47,753 nt of DNA. It comes from a virus. The notes beneath the pieces were generated by a model. The model searched no databases. It was not told where the DNA came from and worked only from the letters and a program-made list of their open reading frames with translations. The first letter of the stretch is position 1. Every line of letters starts with the position of its first letter. The stretch spans positions 1 to 47,753 of IMG/VR virus record IMGVR_UViG_3300045999_008178. One strand, given 5' to 3'. Of the stretch, positions 6,549-13,698 are shown piece by piece. Position numbers and translations under genes: made by a program.

Positions 6549-6577
6549 AGTCTAGCACCAATCGGCCCCAGTGTCAA
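6549..6577 (-). promoter_or_regulatory. Sigma70-type promoter for the large RNA
   Basis: Minus strand TTGACA (6577-6572), spacer of exactly 17 nt, TAGACT (6554-6549; 4 of 6 to TATAAT). The predicted transcript would start near 6541, at the first base-paired element of the structured block. Confidence 0.55.
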
Positions 6578-6614
6578 CCCCTTGGAGTCTCGCTGAGTCT
6601 CAGAGTGAGATTGA

Positions 6615-6640
6615 CATGTATGCTATATGACACATACATG
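6615..6640. repeat. 8-bp inverted repeat in AT-rich spacer
   Basis: CATGTATG (6615-6622) and CATACATG (6633-6640) with a 10-nt spacer, in the AT-rich stretch downstream of the sigma-factor stop. It may be an operator or an RNA hairpin. No T-run follows on the minus strand. Confidence 0.45.
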
Positions 6641-6677
6641 CTGTATAAAAATGTATATATATGTATTGTGTAAGAAG

Positions 6678-7574
6678 TTACTCTTTCTCCGATAATTCAT
6701 TCATCTTAGCGAGCAGTTTAGACTTTCCCGACTTAAGTAACTGTGCGATTCTAGACTTACTTAAGTATATATCATCTGCAACTTCCTGCAAAGACTTACC
6801 ATGGATTACCATCTGTTCTATCACATAGTGTTCTCTGGAAGGTAAGCTTCGCAGCGCGGCCATGACCTGGCGATGCTCGCTGGAGGGGAGGGCTAACTGG
6901 GGGAAAAGGGAGGGAGAGGGGTCGTCCTCGGGGGGAGTGTCCGCCACCAGTAACTCGATGAGTTCGCTGCCACCTTCTACTGCTGGGCAAGAGAGGCTTC
7001 TGACTGTGGTGGTTGAGTAATCCTCCATGATTAGTTTAAGTCTCTCTACTGTCACCTTTGCGAACAGTGCTAAGTATTCAATAGAAGGTTTTACTCCAGT
7101 AGTTGCTTCTACTCGCATGCTTTCGCGCTGCACTTTACACAGTATTTCGTGGTAGTTTAGCGGTACGCGCACGGCACGTCCTTGATTGTGGAGTGCTCGC
7201 GTGATAGATTGTTTAATCCAGTTATAGCAGTAAGTCGATAGTCTGTAACCTCTAGATGGGTCGTATTTTTCTAACCCTCTTATTAAGCCCATGTTGCCTT
7301 CTTGTATAAGATCTGGAAATTCCAATCCTCGGCCCCGATATATTTTTGCAATGGTGATCACCATGCGCAAGTTCGATTCGACCATTATCTTCATAGAATG
7401 CTGCCCGCGCCGCTTTATTTTTGATATATATGATTCTGGTAAATCACTGTTATCGGCTTTAGCCGCCTGCCATAGTGCGATATTACGGCAATGGCGTATT
7501 TGAGCTTCTTCACTTAAGACTATGTGTCTACCCACATCTTGCATATAGCCTTGAAGTTCAGAGTTACTAGCCAT
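6678..7574 (-). CDS. RNA polymerase sigma factor, sigma70 family
   Basis: 298 aa. Region 1.2-like segment at the N-terminus (DVGRHIVLSEEAQIRHCRNI), region 2 with NLRMVITIAKIYRGRGLEF, DLIQEGNMGLIRGLEKYD and YCYNWIKQSITRAL (promoter -10 recognition), region 3, and region 4 with SREHYVIEQMVIHGKSLQEVADDI (-35 helix-turn-helix). It resembles cyanobacterial primary/group 2 sigma factors rather than phage late sigma factors, though it lacks the long N-terminal extension. Probably redirects host RNA polymerase to phage promoters. The start overlaps the upstream stop as TAATG. It is the last gene of the nuclease-kinase operon and lies next to the large RNA. Confidence 0.93.
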   Translation of the reverse strand: MASNSELQGYMQDVGRHIVLSEEAQIRHCRNIALWQAAKADNSDLPESYISKIKRRGQHSMKIMVESNLRMVITIAKIYRGRGLEFPDLIQEGNMGLIRGLEKYDPSRGYRLSTYCYNWIKQSITRALHNQGRAVRVPLNYHEILCKVQRESMRVEATTGVKPSIEYLALFAKVTVERLKLIMEDYSTTTVRSLSCPAVEGGSELIELLVADTPPEDDPSPSLFPQLALPSSEHRQVMAALRSLPSREHYVIEQMVIHGKSLQEVADDIYLSKSRIAQLLKSGKSKLLAKMNELSEKE

Positions 7575-7873
7575 TATGGTTGCTCTAGTTGATCGGGTTC
7601 AGAATAGAACTCATGATATACGACCACTTCCCCAGAGGTATCCTCAGGTTCTGAGCATATTGTGTCAATCTGCGCGTGTATTAAAACACCAGGATGGAAA
7701 TCTGCGACTCTAAGCTCTTCAGCTACCCACCATCCGCAGGTAATAGCCGAGCTTCCATCTTCATATCCATTTTTCTCGTAATCCATGACCGTCATCACCG
7801 GCCCGCCGGCAAATCGGACACGATGTCCCCGTAAGAAGCCGGCAGGGTCTGGTTGCCAGATACTAACGGTCAT
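7574..7873 (-). CDS. Hypothetical protein
   Basis: 99 aa (MTVSIWQPDPAGFLRGHRVRFAGGPVMTV), beta-rich, with CGWWVAEELRVADFHPGVL and an acidic C-terminal third. The RHRVRFAGGPVMTV-type opening looks like the SH3-like start of many small phage proteins. Overlaps the dNMP kinase end by 11 nt and the sigma factor start by TAATG, so it is translated in the same operon. Confidence 0.65.
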   Translation of the reverse strand: MTVSIWQPDPAGFLRGHRVRFAGGPVMTVMDYEKNGYEDGSSAITCGWWVAEELRVADFHPGVLIHAQIDTICSEPEDTSGEVVVYHEFYSEPDQLEQP

Positions 7874-8483
7874 ATTTTAGAACTGCAGAAGAGTCTGTGA
7901 GTTTAACATCGTAGCGGCAGTTGTGCAAAAACTTTTGTAGGTTATCTACCCATACACCCATGTCCGCCTCTGGCCCGTTATTGTCACATCGAAGATCTGC
8001 GCAACTTGGAGTTAGCTCCATGGAGCTTCTACTTTCTGGTGGCAGGCGCTTAATAGCATCAACCCATATAACATGATCGAATAACCTGGCGTTCCGACAA
8101 GCCACCAATTCATCTAACCGTCGCATACCTACATACATATCAAAACCACGATCAAACATGGTTTTTGCCGTTCGTGTTTTGTCGGGAGTATTATAGGCAG
8201 AGATCAAGTTTGCCCATGTTTCGCGATTATTAACTCTATCCGCAAACATGTCATCAAAATTAGAGTAACGTCTTCGAAACCATTTATGCCAAACACGTCT
8301 TCGGCCCCATTGATGCCAAATACATTCCTGCCCGACAAAAACTGAAGAGGACATAAACGCGAGGCCCATTTTGTCTCTTATTTTCTCAGCAAGGGTGTCT
8401 TTGCCATGACGAGCATGACCGATGATCAGCAACTTAGGCTTCCTATATTCGGTGTTCACAGGGGAAAGAGTAGGCATTGTCAT
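7863..8483 (-). CDS. Deoxynucleoside monophosphate kinase-like P-loop protein
   Basis: 206 aa. Walker A motif GHARHGKDTLAEKI (about residues 22-35) is the diagnostic sequence of phage dNMP kinases (T4 gp1-like). A later VIWVDAIKRLPPES is compatible with the base-binding and lid region. It would phosphorylate dNMPs released from host DNA to dNDPs, feeding replication together with the dCTP deaminase at the right end. Joined to the exonuclease gene by a TAATG stop/start. Confidence 0.8.
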   Translation of the reverse strand: MTMPTLSPVNTEYRKPKLLIIGHARHGKDTLAEKIRDKMGLAFMSSSVFVGQECIWHQWGRRRVWHKWFRRRYSNFDDMFADRVNNRETWANLISAYNTPDKTRTAKTMFDRGFDMYVGMRRLDELVACRNARLFDHVIWVDAIKRLPPESRSSMELTPSCADLRCDNNGPEADMGVWVDNLQKFLHNCRYDVKLTDSSAVLKYDR

Positions 8484-9172
8484 TACTTTGAGTTTGCGTA
8501 ACGGTTGCGGGCTTGGAAGTGAATAAAGAGTTGTTTAAGCTCATCCGCTTCTAGCTTAAAGACCTGGGGAGCAGCGTCGGGGATGGCTAGGACGATGCGG
8601 GCTCGGGGGATGTATAGTCCGTAATCCCTATAAACATACTCCGCTGCAGCTTTGTACGCGGCTACTTGTAGTTTGTAATCGTAGAGTTTCTGCTGCCCTG
8701 CTACTTTGCTTTCATCAATGTATTTCTCGGCTGACTTCCAGTCACTTAAGCTTATCTCTCCTCGATCTTCTATTATGTAACCTAGATGATCTAAAGATCC
8801 AGCAAACCCATCAGGGTGCCAGACTGCGCCTTCCATTAGAACAGTATGTTCAATCTTGACTAAGAACTCTTTAATGCTGTTCCAGTACGGAGTCCGTAGC
8901 ATGCAGAACTTAGGTTCCACGCCTGTTAACAGAAACTGCTCTACGTTATTGTGTGTGCCTGTTCCCCTAAACCCGGCTACTTTTAGAATCTCATCAGCTT
9001 TTTCTTTACCTTTCCATTCCCTCCATTCATTGATACCAGTCATGTCTTTAGACTGTCCTATTTTATTTGTAACACTTCCGGCCCACCCAAGCTCTGTATT
9101 ATAGTGGCGTCCCCCTAGTGGATGGTTATCCTCGCGTTCCAGTGTGTGTTTAGGGAGTGTTAGGAAGCTCAT
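8483..9172 (-). CDS. PD-(D/E)XK exonuclease (RecB/Cas4-like)
   Basis: 229 aa. The catalytic pattern is visible in order: GSLDHLGY (metal-binding Asp) at about residue 126, then ISLSDWKSA with the D-x-K pair at about residue 142, and the QVAAYKAAAEYVY helix typical of the superfamily. An upstream His (GTHNNVEQF) may complete the site. Likely a recombination or end-processing exonuclease working with the SSB-like protein at 9502-10185. Overlaps the regulator gene upstream by 4 nt. Confidence 0.85.
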   Translation of the reverse strand: MSFLTLPKHTLEREDNHPLGGRHYNTELGWAGSVTNKIGQSKDMTGINEWREWKGKEKADEILKVAGFRGTGTHNNVEQFLLTGVEPKFCMLRTPYWNSIKEFLVKIEHTVLMEGAVWHPDGFAGSLDHLGYIIEDRGEISLSDWKSAEKYIDESKVAGQQKLYDYKLQVAAYKAAAEYVYRDYGLYIPRARIVLAIPDAAPQVFKLEADELKQLFIHFQARNRYANSK

Positions 9173-9414
9173 AAGTATGTAACCCCCTCGATACGATGTA
9201 GCAGCTCGTCAGCAGTAGAATCTAAAACACGAGCACAACCTAGGAGCAACTCCACGTCGATGAACCTAGTAGCCTTACGAGCGCGAGATAACGCACCGCC
9301 TGTTATTTGAAGATCTGCTGCAAGGGCTTTGAGGGTGATGCCCTTACGGGCGGCCAGAAATTCAACGTTTCGCCCGAAAACTCGGAGGATCTGATCGGCG
9401 GTCGGGTGATCCAT
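9169..9414 (-). CDS. Cro/C1-type helix-turn-helix regulator
   Basis: 81 aa, a single HTH_3 domain: NVEFLAARKGITLKALAADLQITGGALSRARKATRFIDVELLLGCARVL. The recognition helix would be around ITGGALSRARKA. Fused by an ATGA overlap to the exonuclease gene and probably controlling this operon. The absence of an integrase makes a lysogeny role unproven. Confidence 0.85.
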   Translation of the reverse strand: MDHPTADQILRVFGRNVEFLAARKGITLKALAADLQITGGALSRARKATRFIDVELLLGCARVLDSTADELLHRIEGVTYL

Positions 9415-9445
9415 CTGAAACGGCGTCGTCGAGGATAGCTTACAT

Positions 9446-9472
9446 GAAAAAGGGGCAGGAAGGGACTGCCCC
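9446..9472 (-). terminator. Rho-independent terminator after the SSB-like gene
   Basis: Minus strand GGGGCAG (9472-9466), 7-nt loop, CTGCCCC (9458-9452), then TTTTT. A perfect 7-bp GC stem with a U-tract, 30 nt beyond the SSB-like stop codon. It should let the SSB-like gene be expressed more strongly than the operon below it. Confidence 0.8.
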
Positions 9473-9501
9473 GGTCGTTATTGCGAGAGTACTCGCTGGA
9501 A

Positions 9502-10185
9502 TCAGAGGTCTTCTCCTCCTTCTCCTTCTTCTGCGGTCTCCTCTTCATCGTCCGCGTCCGGTTCTTTAGACGCTTCGGGGTTAAAGGGGTCGCCGTTCTC
9601 AAATAGAACGGTTAGATCTGCACCACCTTCCATAAGGGCTTCAAATGCAGCGTCAATTTCTGCAGATACAGCCTTGGGTGGCGAAGCGGATAGAGTGTAT
9701 TTGGTGAAACCTTTCTCCACCTTCCGTGTGATCTTAATGTCGTATCCTTGCGGATCTCCGTAGTCTTCCTCATCAGCGATATAAGCATTAAGCTGGCTGA
9801 GGATACTAGACTGGTCAATGTTTAGTACGCGGATGCGCTCCTTAAGATAATCCCAGACGAAACCAGCGACAAATCTTTTGATCTCACTAGGTTTGCCGGA
9901 ATCCTTGTTAATCTGAATATTACTTGGAATATCCTCACCCACTGGTTTCCGTGCCCAACGAATAGGGCGTGATTTACCGTCAACATCGAGCCAGGTACTA
10001 TAGCCAGTAACTGCTGCACCGAGATAACGAAAACGATGAGGTTTACCTTCATCTAATTTGGACAAGCCGACAAAACTATCGTTCCCTTGAGTATCTTTAG
10101 CTACTTCTTCGATCTGTTCATCCGTGAGAAAGGCAGAAGTTGGGCGCTTGGCTTTAGTCGTAGCAGCGGCTTTGGTAGCGGGCAT
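9502..10185 (-). CDS. ssDNA-binding protein-like, acidic C-terminal tail
   Basis: 227 aa. A basic Ala/Lys N-terminus (MPATKAAATTKAKRP) is followed by a beta-rich core (PHRFRYLGAAVTGYSTWLDV; FVWDYLKERIRVLNID; YDIKITRKVEKGFTKYTL) and a C-terminal tail of about 35 residues that is almost entirely D, E and G. This domain order fits the OB-fold plus acidic tail of phage SSBs such as T7 gp2.5 and T4 gp32. It has its own terminator and lies between replication genes. Confidence 0.75.
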   Translation of the reverse strand: MPATKAAATTKAKRPTSAFLTDEQIEEVAKDTQGNDSFVGLSKLDEGKPHRFRYLGAAVTGYSTWLDVDGKSRPIRWARKPVGEDIPSNIQINKDSGKPSEIKRFVAGFVWDYLKERIRVLNIDQSSILSQLNAYIADEEDYGDPQGYDIKITRKVEKGFTKYTLSASPPKAVSAEIDAAFEALMEGGADLTVLFENGDPFNPEASKEPDADDEEETAEEGEGGEDL

Positions 10186-10241
10186 GGTATTGAAAGGAAA
10201 GAAAGGAAAGAGGGAAAGTAGCTGGTAACGGGACTTGCCCC

Positions 10242-10475
10242 TTACGGGGCGGTGGGGATCGAGACAGCCTGCTGGTGGGCCCGGATGATCTGCTCCGCCA
10301 CCTCCGAAGGGGAGGAATTACGGAGACTAGCCAGGGATGCTAGGTGACCATGCGCCGCGTCCGTCAGATACAGATGGCGTTTCCTTTTGGGGACGCCGTA
10401 TCGCCGGTAGTTGGTTTTGGCGGGTCCGCCTGCAGGCTCTGTCGATTCGCTCAATGGTAGGGCATGAGAGGACAT
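10242..10475 (-). CDS. Small ribbon-helix-helix-like DNA-binding protein
   Basis: 77 aa. The basic N-terminal half (YRRYGVPKRKRHLYLTDAAHGHLASLA) leads into a strand-helix-helix pattern (LTDAAHGHLASLASLRNSSPSEVAEQIIRAH) like RHH repressors. A perfect 6-bp-arm palindrome overlaps its start codon, suggesting autoregulation. Divergent from the primase-helicase gene, so it could control both strands. Confidence 0.6.
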   Translation of the reverse strand: MSSHALPLSESTEPAGGPAKTNYRRYGVPKRKRHLYLTDAAHGHLASLASLRNSSPSEVAEQIIRAHQQAVSIPTAP

Positions 10476-10487
10476 AGGTCAACCTAT
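10474..10487. promoter_or_regulatory. Palindromic operator candidate
   Basis: ATAGGT-CA-ACCTAT, perfect 6-bp arms, overlapping the first base of the RHH-like gene. Size and position suit a dimeric repressor site. Confidence 0.45.
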
Positions 10488-10582
10488 CGCAGGGGTGGAG
10501 GCCGGGACGCGGGAGGTGGATGTCCACAAAATGCCTAGGTCAGGCAGGTATGCCGTAAACTGGGGGCGGCGGCCCAGCGCCA

Positions 10583-10615
10583 GTAAAAAGGCCCACCCTT
10601 CCCGGAGTGAGCCTT
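10583..10615 (-). terminator. Intrinsic terminator oriented against the replication operon
   Basis: Minus strand AAGGCTCAC (10615-10607), 10-nt loop, GTGGGCCTT (10596-10588), then TTTTTAC. A 9-bp stem with one G-U pair and a U-tract. No minus-strand gene lies upstream of it, so it appears to stop antisense transcripts from entering the early region. It also makes the GTG at 10607 an unlikely start for the primase gene. Confidence 0.65.
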
Positions 10616-10660
10616 GATGATGATGACCACTGGGAACTAGCCCACTCACGATTTTACACC

Positions 10661-13369
10661 ATGACGGTTGATCCAATCGGTGCTTCAGCGCCGAAAGCTG
10701 TATCTGGCACACCTAAAGGTACTGCCCGTGAAATGTTTGATAAAAAAGTGTTTCCTGAGGATTGGGCACTAATCCCAGTTGCGGGGAAAGATACGTTCCA
10801 TAGAGGTTGGGCTAGTAAGAGAATAGAACATAAGGACATGTTATCGGCATTGGTGTCGGATTCTCGATACCGAGGTATTGGTGTAGTAACTGGTGCGCTA
10901 TCCGGCGGATTGATTGCTTTAGATATTGATGGGCACGAAGCGGATGCTAGGTACAAAGCGGTCTCGGGGGAGGAGTACCAGCCATTCGGGGGTGAAACCA
11001 CTATGGCGTGGACATCAGGTAAACCAGGCCGTAGGCAGTTGCTGTGGAGAGTGCCAGAGGCAATGATTTCCCAACTGAATCATGTTATATCATTGATCCT
11101 ACTGGATGATGGCGTGTGGTGGAGCGGTAAAGGTCGTCCTAATGAAGACGACACTATGAATCGTGCTCCTAAAGAAGAGTTGGTGCTGAGATTCAATAAG
11201 TGCATGTCAGTGTTGCCCGGTAGCCCTCATCCCGATACTAAGAAGCGATTTAGGTTTCTGCAATACAATAATGGTGTGCCAGAGGATGCTCCTACATGGG
11301 TGTTAGAAATACTGAAAGAGCGGGTTAAGCCTAGTGAATGGTTAGCTGAAGACGATATTCGTGAACTGCAATCGGAAGTAGGTCGCACTCAAGTACCTCC
11401 GAGGCAATTAAGAGGTTGGTTCTTTAAGGAGGAAGTTCAGAAAAAGTTACAGCCTAGGTTGACTGAACTAGTGTTTAGACATTCAGTATTTGACCAGTAT
11501 GGTTGGGAGACAAGAGGAGGTAGTAAACCGCAGTTGATGAATGGTTGTCCTTGGCACGACAGCAGTAGTGGCACGTCGTTTCAAGTTAATGAAGAGAACG
11601 GCTGTTGGGATTGTAAGAGCTGTAAGGTATATGGAGATCCTTTGGACTTTATTCATAAGATAGAGACTAATGATATGTACGCACCGCGTCCTGTCGGTTC
11701 TGAATTGGAGCGATACATAAAACCTATTGCAGAGGCACTTGGATACAGATACCCAGAAGATTTGCTGGTAGTGCAGAAGACTACTGATGTACCTAGAGAA
11801 GTTATATCAGGGATAGAACTATTGGTTAGGGCTGAGAAAATCATTAAAGAGGTGAGGGATCCTTCAGAGCAGTTTATCGCTTTAACCGATTTGGCGGAGA
11901 ATACGGGGCGAATGCGCTTAACTCCTACAAAATTAAAGGAGTTGGTTACTCGGCATAAGCAATTTACTAAGAATGCAGAGATAGGTTTGTTAAGGGATAA
12001 AGACTGGAGAAAGGACGTTGCGCCAGAAGAACACATTATACCGGGTTTGATCCGGCGCCCGTCACAGATACTTCTACATGCTCGGGGCGGTGTTGGGAAG
12101 ACTGAAACTGCTATAGCTCTAGCCAAAGCTATTGGTACTGGAGCGTGTATTAAGATTAGAGGGATCGACGTACAGTGTCGGCAGGGTAATGTTTTGTGGA
12201 TCTCTAGTGACCAGAATAAGTCTCGGCTAGATGCTCAGCTAAGCGCCCAAGACATTACAGAGGCTAATTCAGACTGGTTCCACTTTGTAGAAAACTGGAA
12301 AACTGACCTTCCGCGTGAATTAGCGGATATTATCAGAAAGGTAGAGCCGGTCATTGTTGTCATTGACTCTCTCGCTTCATCGCAAGATGAAACGGGGGTT
12401 AAAGAGAATGAAGCTGAGTACGCAGCTCCTTTGTACGCCTTGTCTGTTAATAACGGTGATATGAGTTCTGAGTTTGGGTTCCCCGCTTGTTCTCTGTTAT
12501 GGATTCACCATAACACCAAAGATGGGACGAAGTTTAGAGGAACAGACCGTATTAACAATGCGGTCGATGAGACATGGGAGTTACAGAATTTATCTGTTGA
12601 GCAAGAAGTTACTTTTGGTGTTAACTCCAGATTCTTATGTATCGGTAAATCTCGCTTTGATCGTAGTGGGGATCGAATGCTGATAAAAAGAGATGTAGAA
12701 CTTAATTACAGCATTGAGGATCTCACTCCCCTACTTGAGCGGGAGGGGGTGATGCGGAGCGGAGACATCAGCCCCAGGAGCCTTGTGCTGGCCGCTGTGA
12801 CGGACTCGGGGGAAGAGGGGGCCACTCCCAAGGCCATCCGGGAATTTGTGCTCCACCGGATGGAGGGGGCCGGCCAGGAGGTGTTCCCGTCCCGCCAGGC
12901 CATCGGGAAGCACCTGGCGGCCTGGGAGAAGGCCGGGATGGTGGAGAAGGTCGGGATGGTCGCGGTGGAGGGGAGAGGGAGGCCCACTCTCCTCTTCAGA
13001 GTGCCTCGCGGGGAGAGATCGAAAGAGGGGGGTGCGAAATTCGATGTAGATGACCAAAACACTTGGTGTGCGGGGTTTTTGGAATTTGCAACTATTTTGC
13101 AACCAAGGGGGTTAAAGGGGGGTGTGGTTGCAAAATCAGGGCTTCCCCCCGAGGCCGAAGAGGGTGACCTGGAAGGAAGCCCTGATTTTGCAACCGGAGG
13201 GGCTGCAGAAGGCGAAATAGAGGAGGTGGTTGCAAAATCAAACCCTGTCCCCGAGGGCGATTTGCCCCTGTCAGGGACTTTGCAACCACCTCCTTCGGCC
13301 CACCCCCGCGAGGGCCTATCTGATTGGTTGGATGCGTTTGGTGGTCAGGTGACTGGTTCGGAGCCTTAG
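10661..13369 (+). CDS. Bifunctional primase-polymerase / RecA-fold helicase
   Basis: About 902 aa from ATG 10661; a GTG at 10607 sits in a terminator stem. The N-terminal prim-pol part has the motif GVVTGALSGGLIALDIDGHE (metal-binding D-x-D). A cysteine pair in WDCKSCKVYGDPLDF looks like a zinc site. The helicase part starts near residue 460 with Walker A HARGGVGKTETAIALAKAIG, then VIVVIDSLASS (Walker B) and SLLWIHHNTKDGTKFRG, as in RepA/KaiC-type replicative helicases. The C-terminus carries a winged-helix-like segment (IREFVLHRMEGAGQEVFPSRQAIGKHL) in much more GC-rich DNA, then a low-complexity tail holding the inverted-repeat cluster. Probably primes and unwinds at the phage origin. Confidence 0.85.
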   Translation: MTVDPIGASAPKAVSGTPKGTAREMFDKKVFPEDWALIPVAGKDTFHRGWASKRIEHKDMLSALVSDSRYRGIGVVTGALSGGLIALDIDGHEADARYKAVSGEEYQPFGGETTMAWTSGKPGRRQLLWRVPEAMISQLNHVISLILLDDGVWWSGKGRPNEDDTMNRAPKEELVLRFNKCMSVLPGSPHPDTKKRFRFLQYNNGVPEDAPTWVLEILKERVKPSEWLAEDDIRELQSEVGRTQVPPRQLRGWFFKEEVQKKLQPRLTELVFRHSVFDQYGWETRGGSKPQLMNGCPWHDSSSGTSFQVNEENGCWDCKSCKVYGDPLDFIHKIETNDMYAPRPVGSELERYIKPIAEALGYRYPEDLLVVQKTTDVPREVISGIELLVRAEKIIKEVRDPSEQFIALTDLAENTGRMRLTPTKLKELVTRHKQFTKNAEIGLLRDKDWRKDVAPEEHIIPGLIRRPSQILLHARGGVGKTETAIALAKAIGTGACIKIRGIDVQCRQGNVLWISSDQNKSRLDAQLSAQDITEANSDWFHFVENWKTDLPRELADIIRKVEPVIVVIDSLASSQDETGVKENEAEYAAPLYALSVNNGDMSSEFGFPACSLLWIHHNTKDGTKFRGTDRINNAVDETWELQNLSVEQEVTFGVNSRFLCIGKSRFDRSGDRMLIKRDVELNYSIEDLTPLLEREGVMRSGDISPRSLVLAAVTDSGEEGATPKAIREFVLHRMEGAGQEVFPSRQAIGKHLAAWEKAGMVEKVGMVAVEGRGRPTLLFRVPRGERSKEGGAKFDVDDQNTWCAGFLEFATILQPRGLKGGVVAKSGLPPEAEEGDLEGSPDFATGGAAEGEIEEVVAKSNPVPEGDLPLSGTLQPPPSAHPREGLSDWLDAFGGQVTGSEP
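13085..13293. repeat. Cluster of TTGCAA-centred inverted repeats
   Basis: Six copies of TTTTGCAACC or its complement in about 210 bp: 13085, 13094, 13126, 13186, 13227 and 13279. They form nested inverted repeats: a perfect 21-bp pair (13126-13146 with 13175-13195, 28-bp spacer), a perfect 15-bp pair (13222-13236 with 13279-13293) with an inner CCCTG/CAGGG stem, and an 11-bp pair (13094-13104 with 13126-13136). The spacers of the first two each contain CCCCGAG. They lie inside the primase C-terminal coding region, just before the 13410 gene. Confidence 0.85.
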
Positions 13370-13409
13370 GGGGTTGCGCATATCGACGTAATGTGGTTAG
13401 GATGGGGGT

Positions 13410-13664
13410 ATGCTGATTAGTGATTTCAGCATTCCCTTAACCATGCCTGTAATGAGTGCTAATTCCAAGGTAGTGCCGATGACAGTGTATGTTCGTCAAG
13501 ATCAGAAGGATTATGTGGAGTCATTAAGTAATGGCCGCATTTATTCTATGAGTGACGTTGTTAGGGCAATGATTGACAATCACCAAGAGGCACAGGCTCG
13601 TTCAGTAGCTTTGTTTAACCAGATAGCTGCTGAATGTGCAACTTCATCAACAACCGATTCTTAG
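13410..13664 (+). CDS. Ribbon-helix-helix protein
   Basis: 84 aa. The N-terminal leader MLISDFSIPLTMPVMSAN may be longer than the real start; ATG codons at 13444 and 13453 are alternatives. The core VVPMTVYVRQDQKDYVESLSNGRIYSMSDVVRAMIDNH has the strand, helix, helix pattern of RHH/CopG proteins. It sits 117 bp past the inverted-repeat cluster, making those repeats plausible binding sites. Overlaps the longer reading of the next gene but not its chosen start at 13699. Confidence 0.7.
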   Translation: MLISDFSIPLTMPVMSANSKVVPMTVYVRQDQKDYVESLSNGRIYSMSDVVRAMIDNHQEAQARSVALFNQIAAECATSSTTDS

Positions 13665-13698
13665 ACCAGTGACTGCCACTCAAATCAGGGACACAACA

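Noticed and set aside
5840-6555. Open frames of 68-76 aa on both strands in the RNA block
   Set aside because: They have no ribosome-binding sites or recognisable proteins and cross strong hairpins; typical chance frames in GC-rich structured DNA.
9169-10475. A lysogeny control region
   Set aside because: A Cro/C1-type protein alone, without integrase, excisionase or attachment site, does not support a temperate lifestyle.
10607-10660. GTG start of the primase at 10607
   Set aside because: The GTG lies in the stem of a terminator hairpin and the leader residues are a run of aspartates; ATG 10661 starts right before the conserved region.
13636-13698. Upstream extension of the RecD-like helicase
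   Set aside because: It overlaps the ribbon-helix-helix gene and precedes the family-like start; ATG 13699 has a better upstream context.
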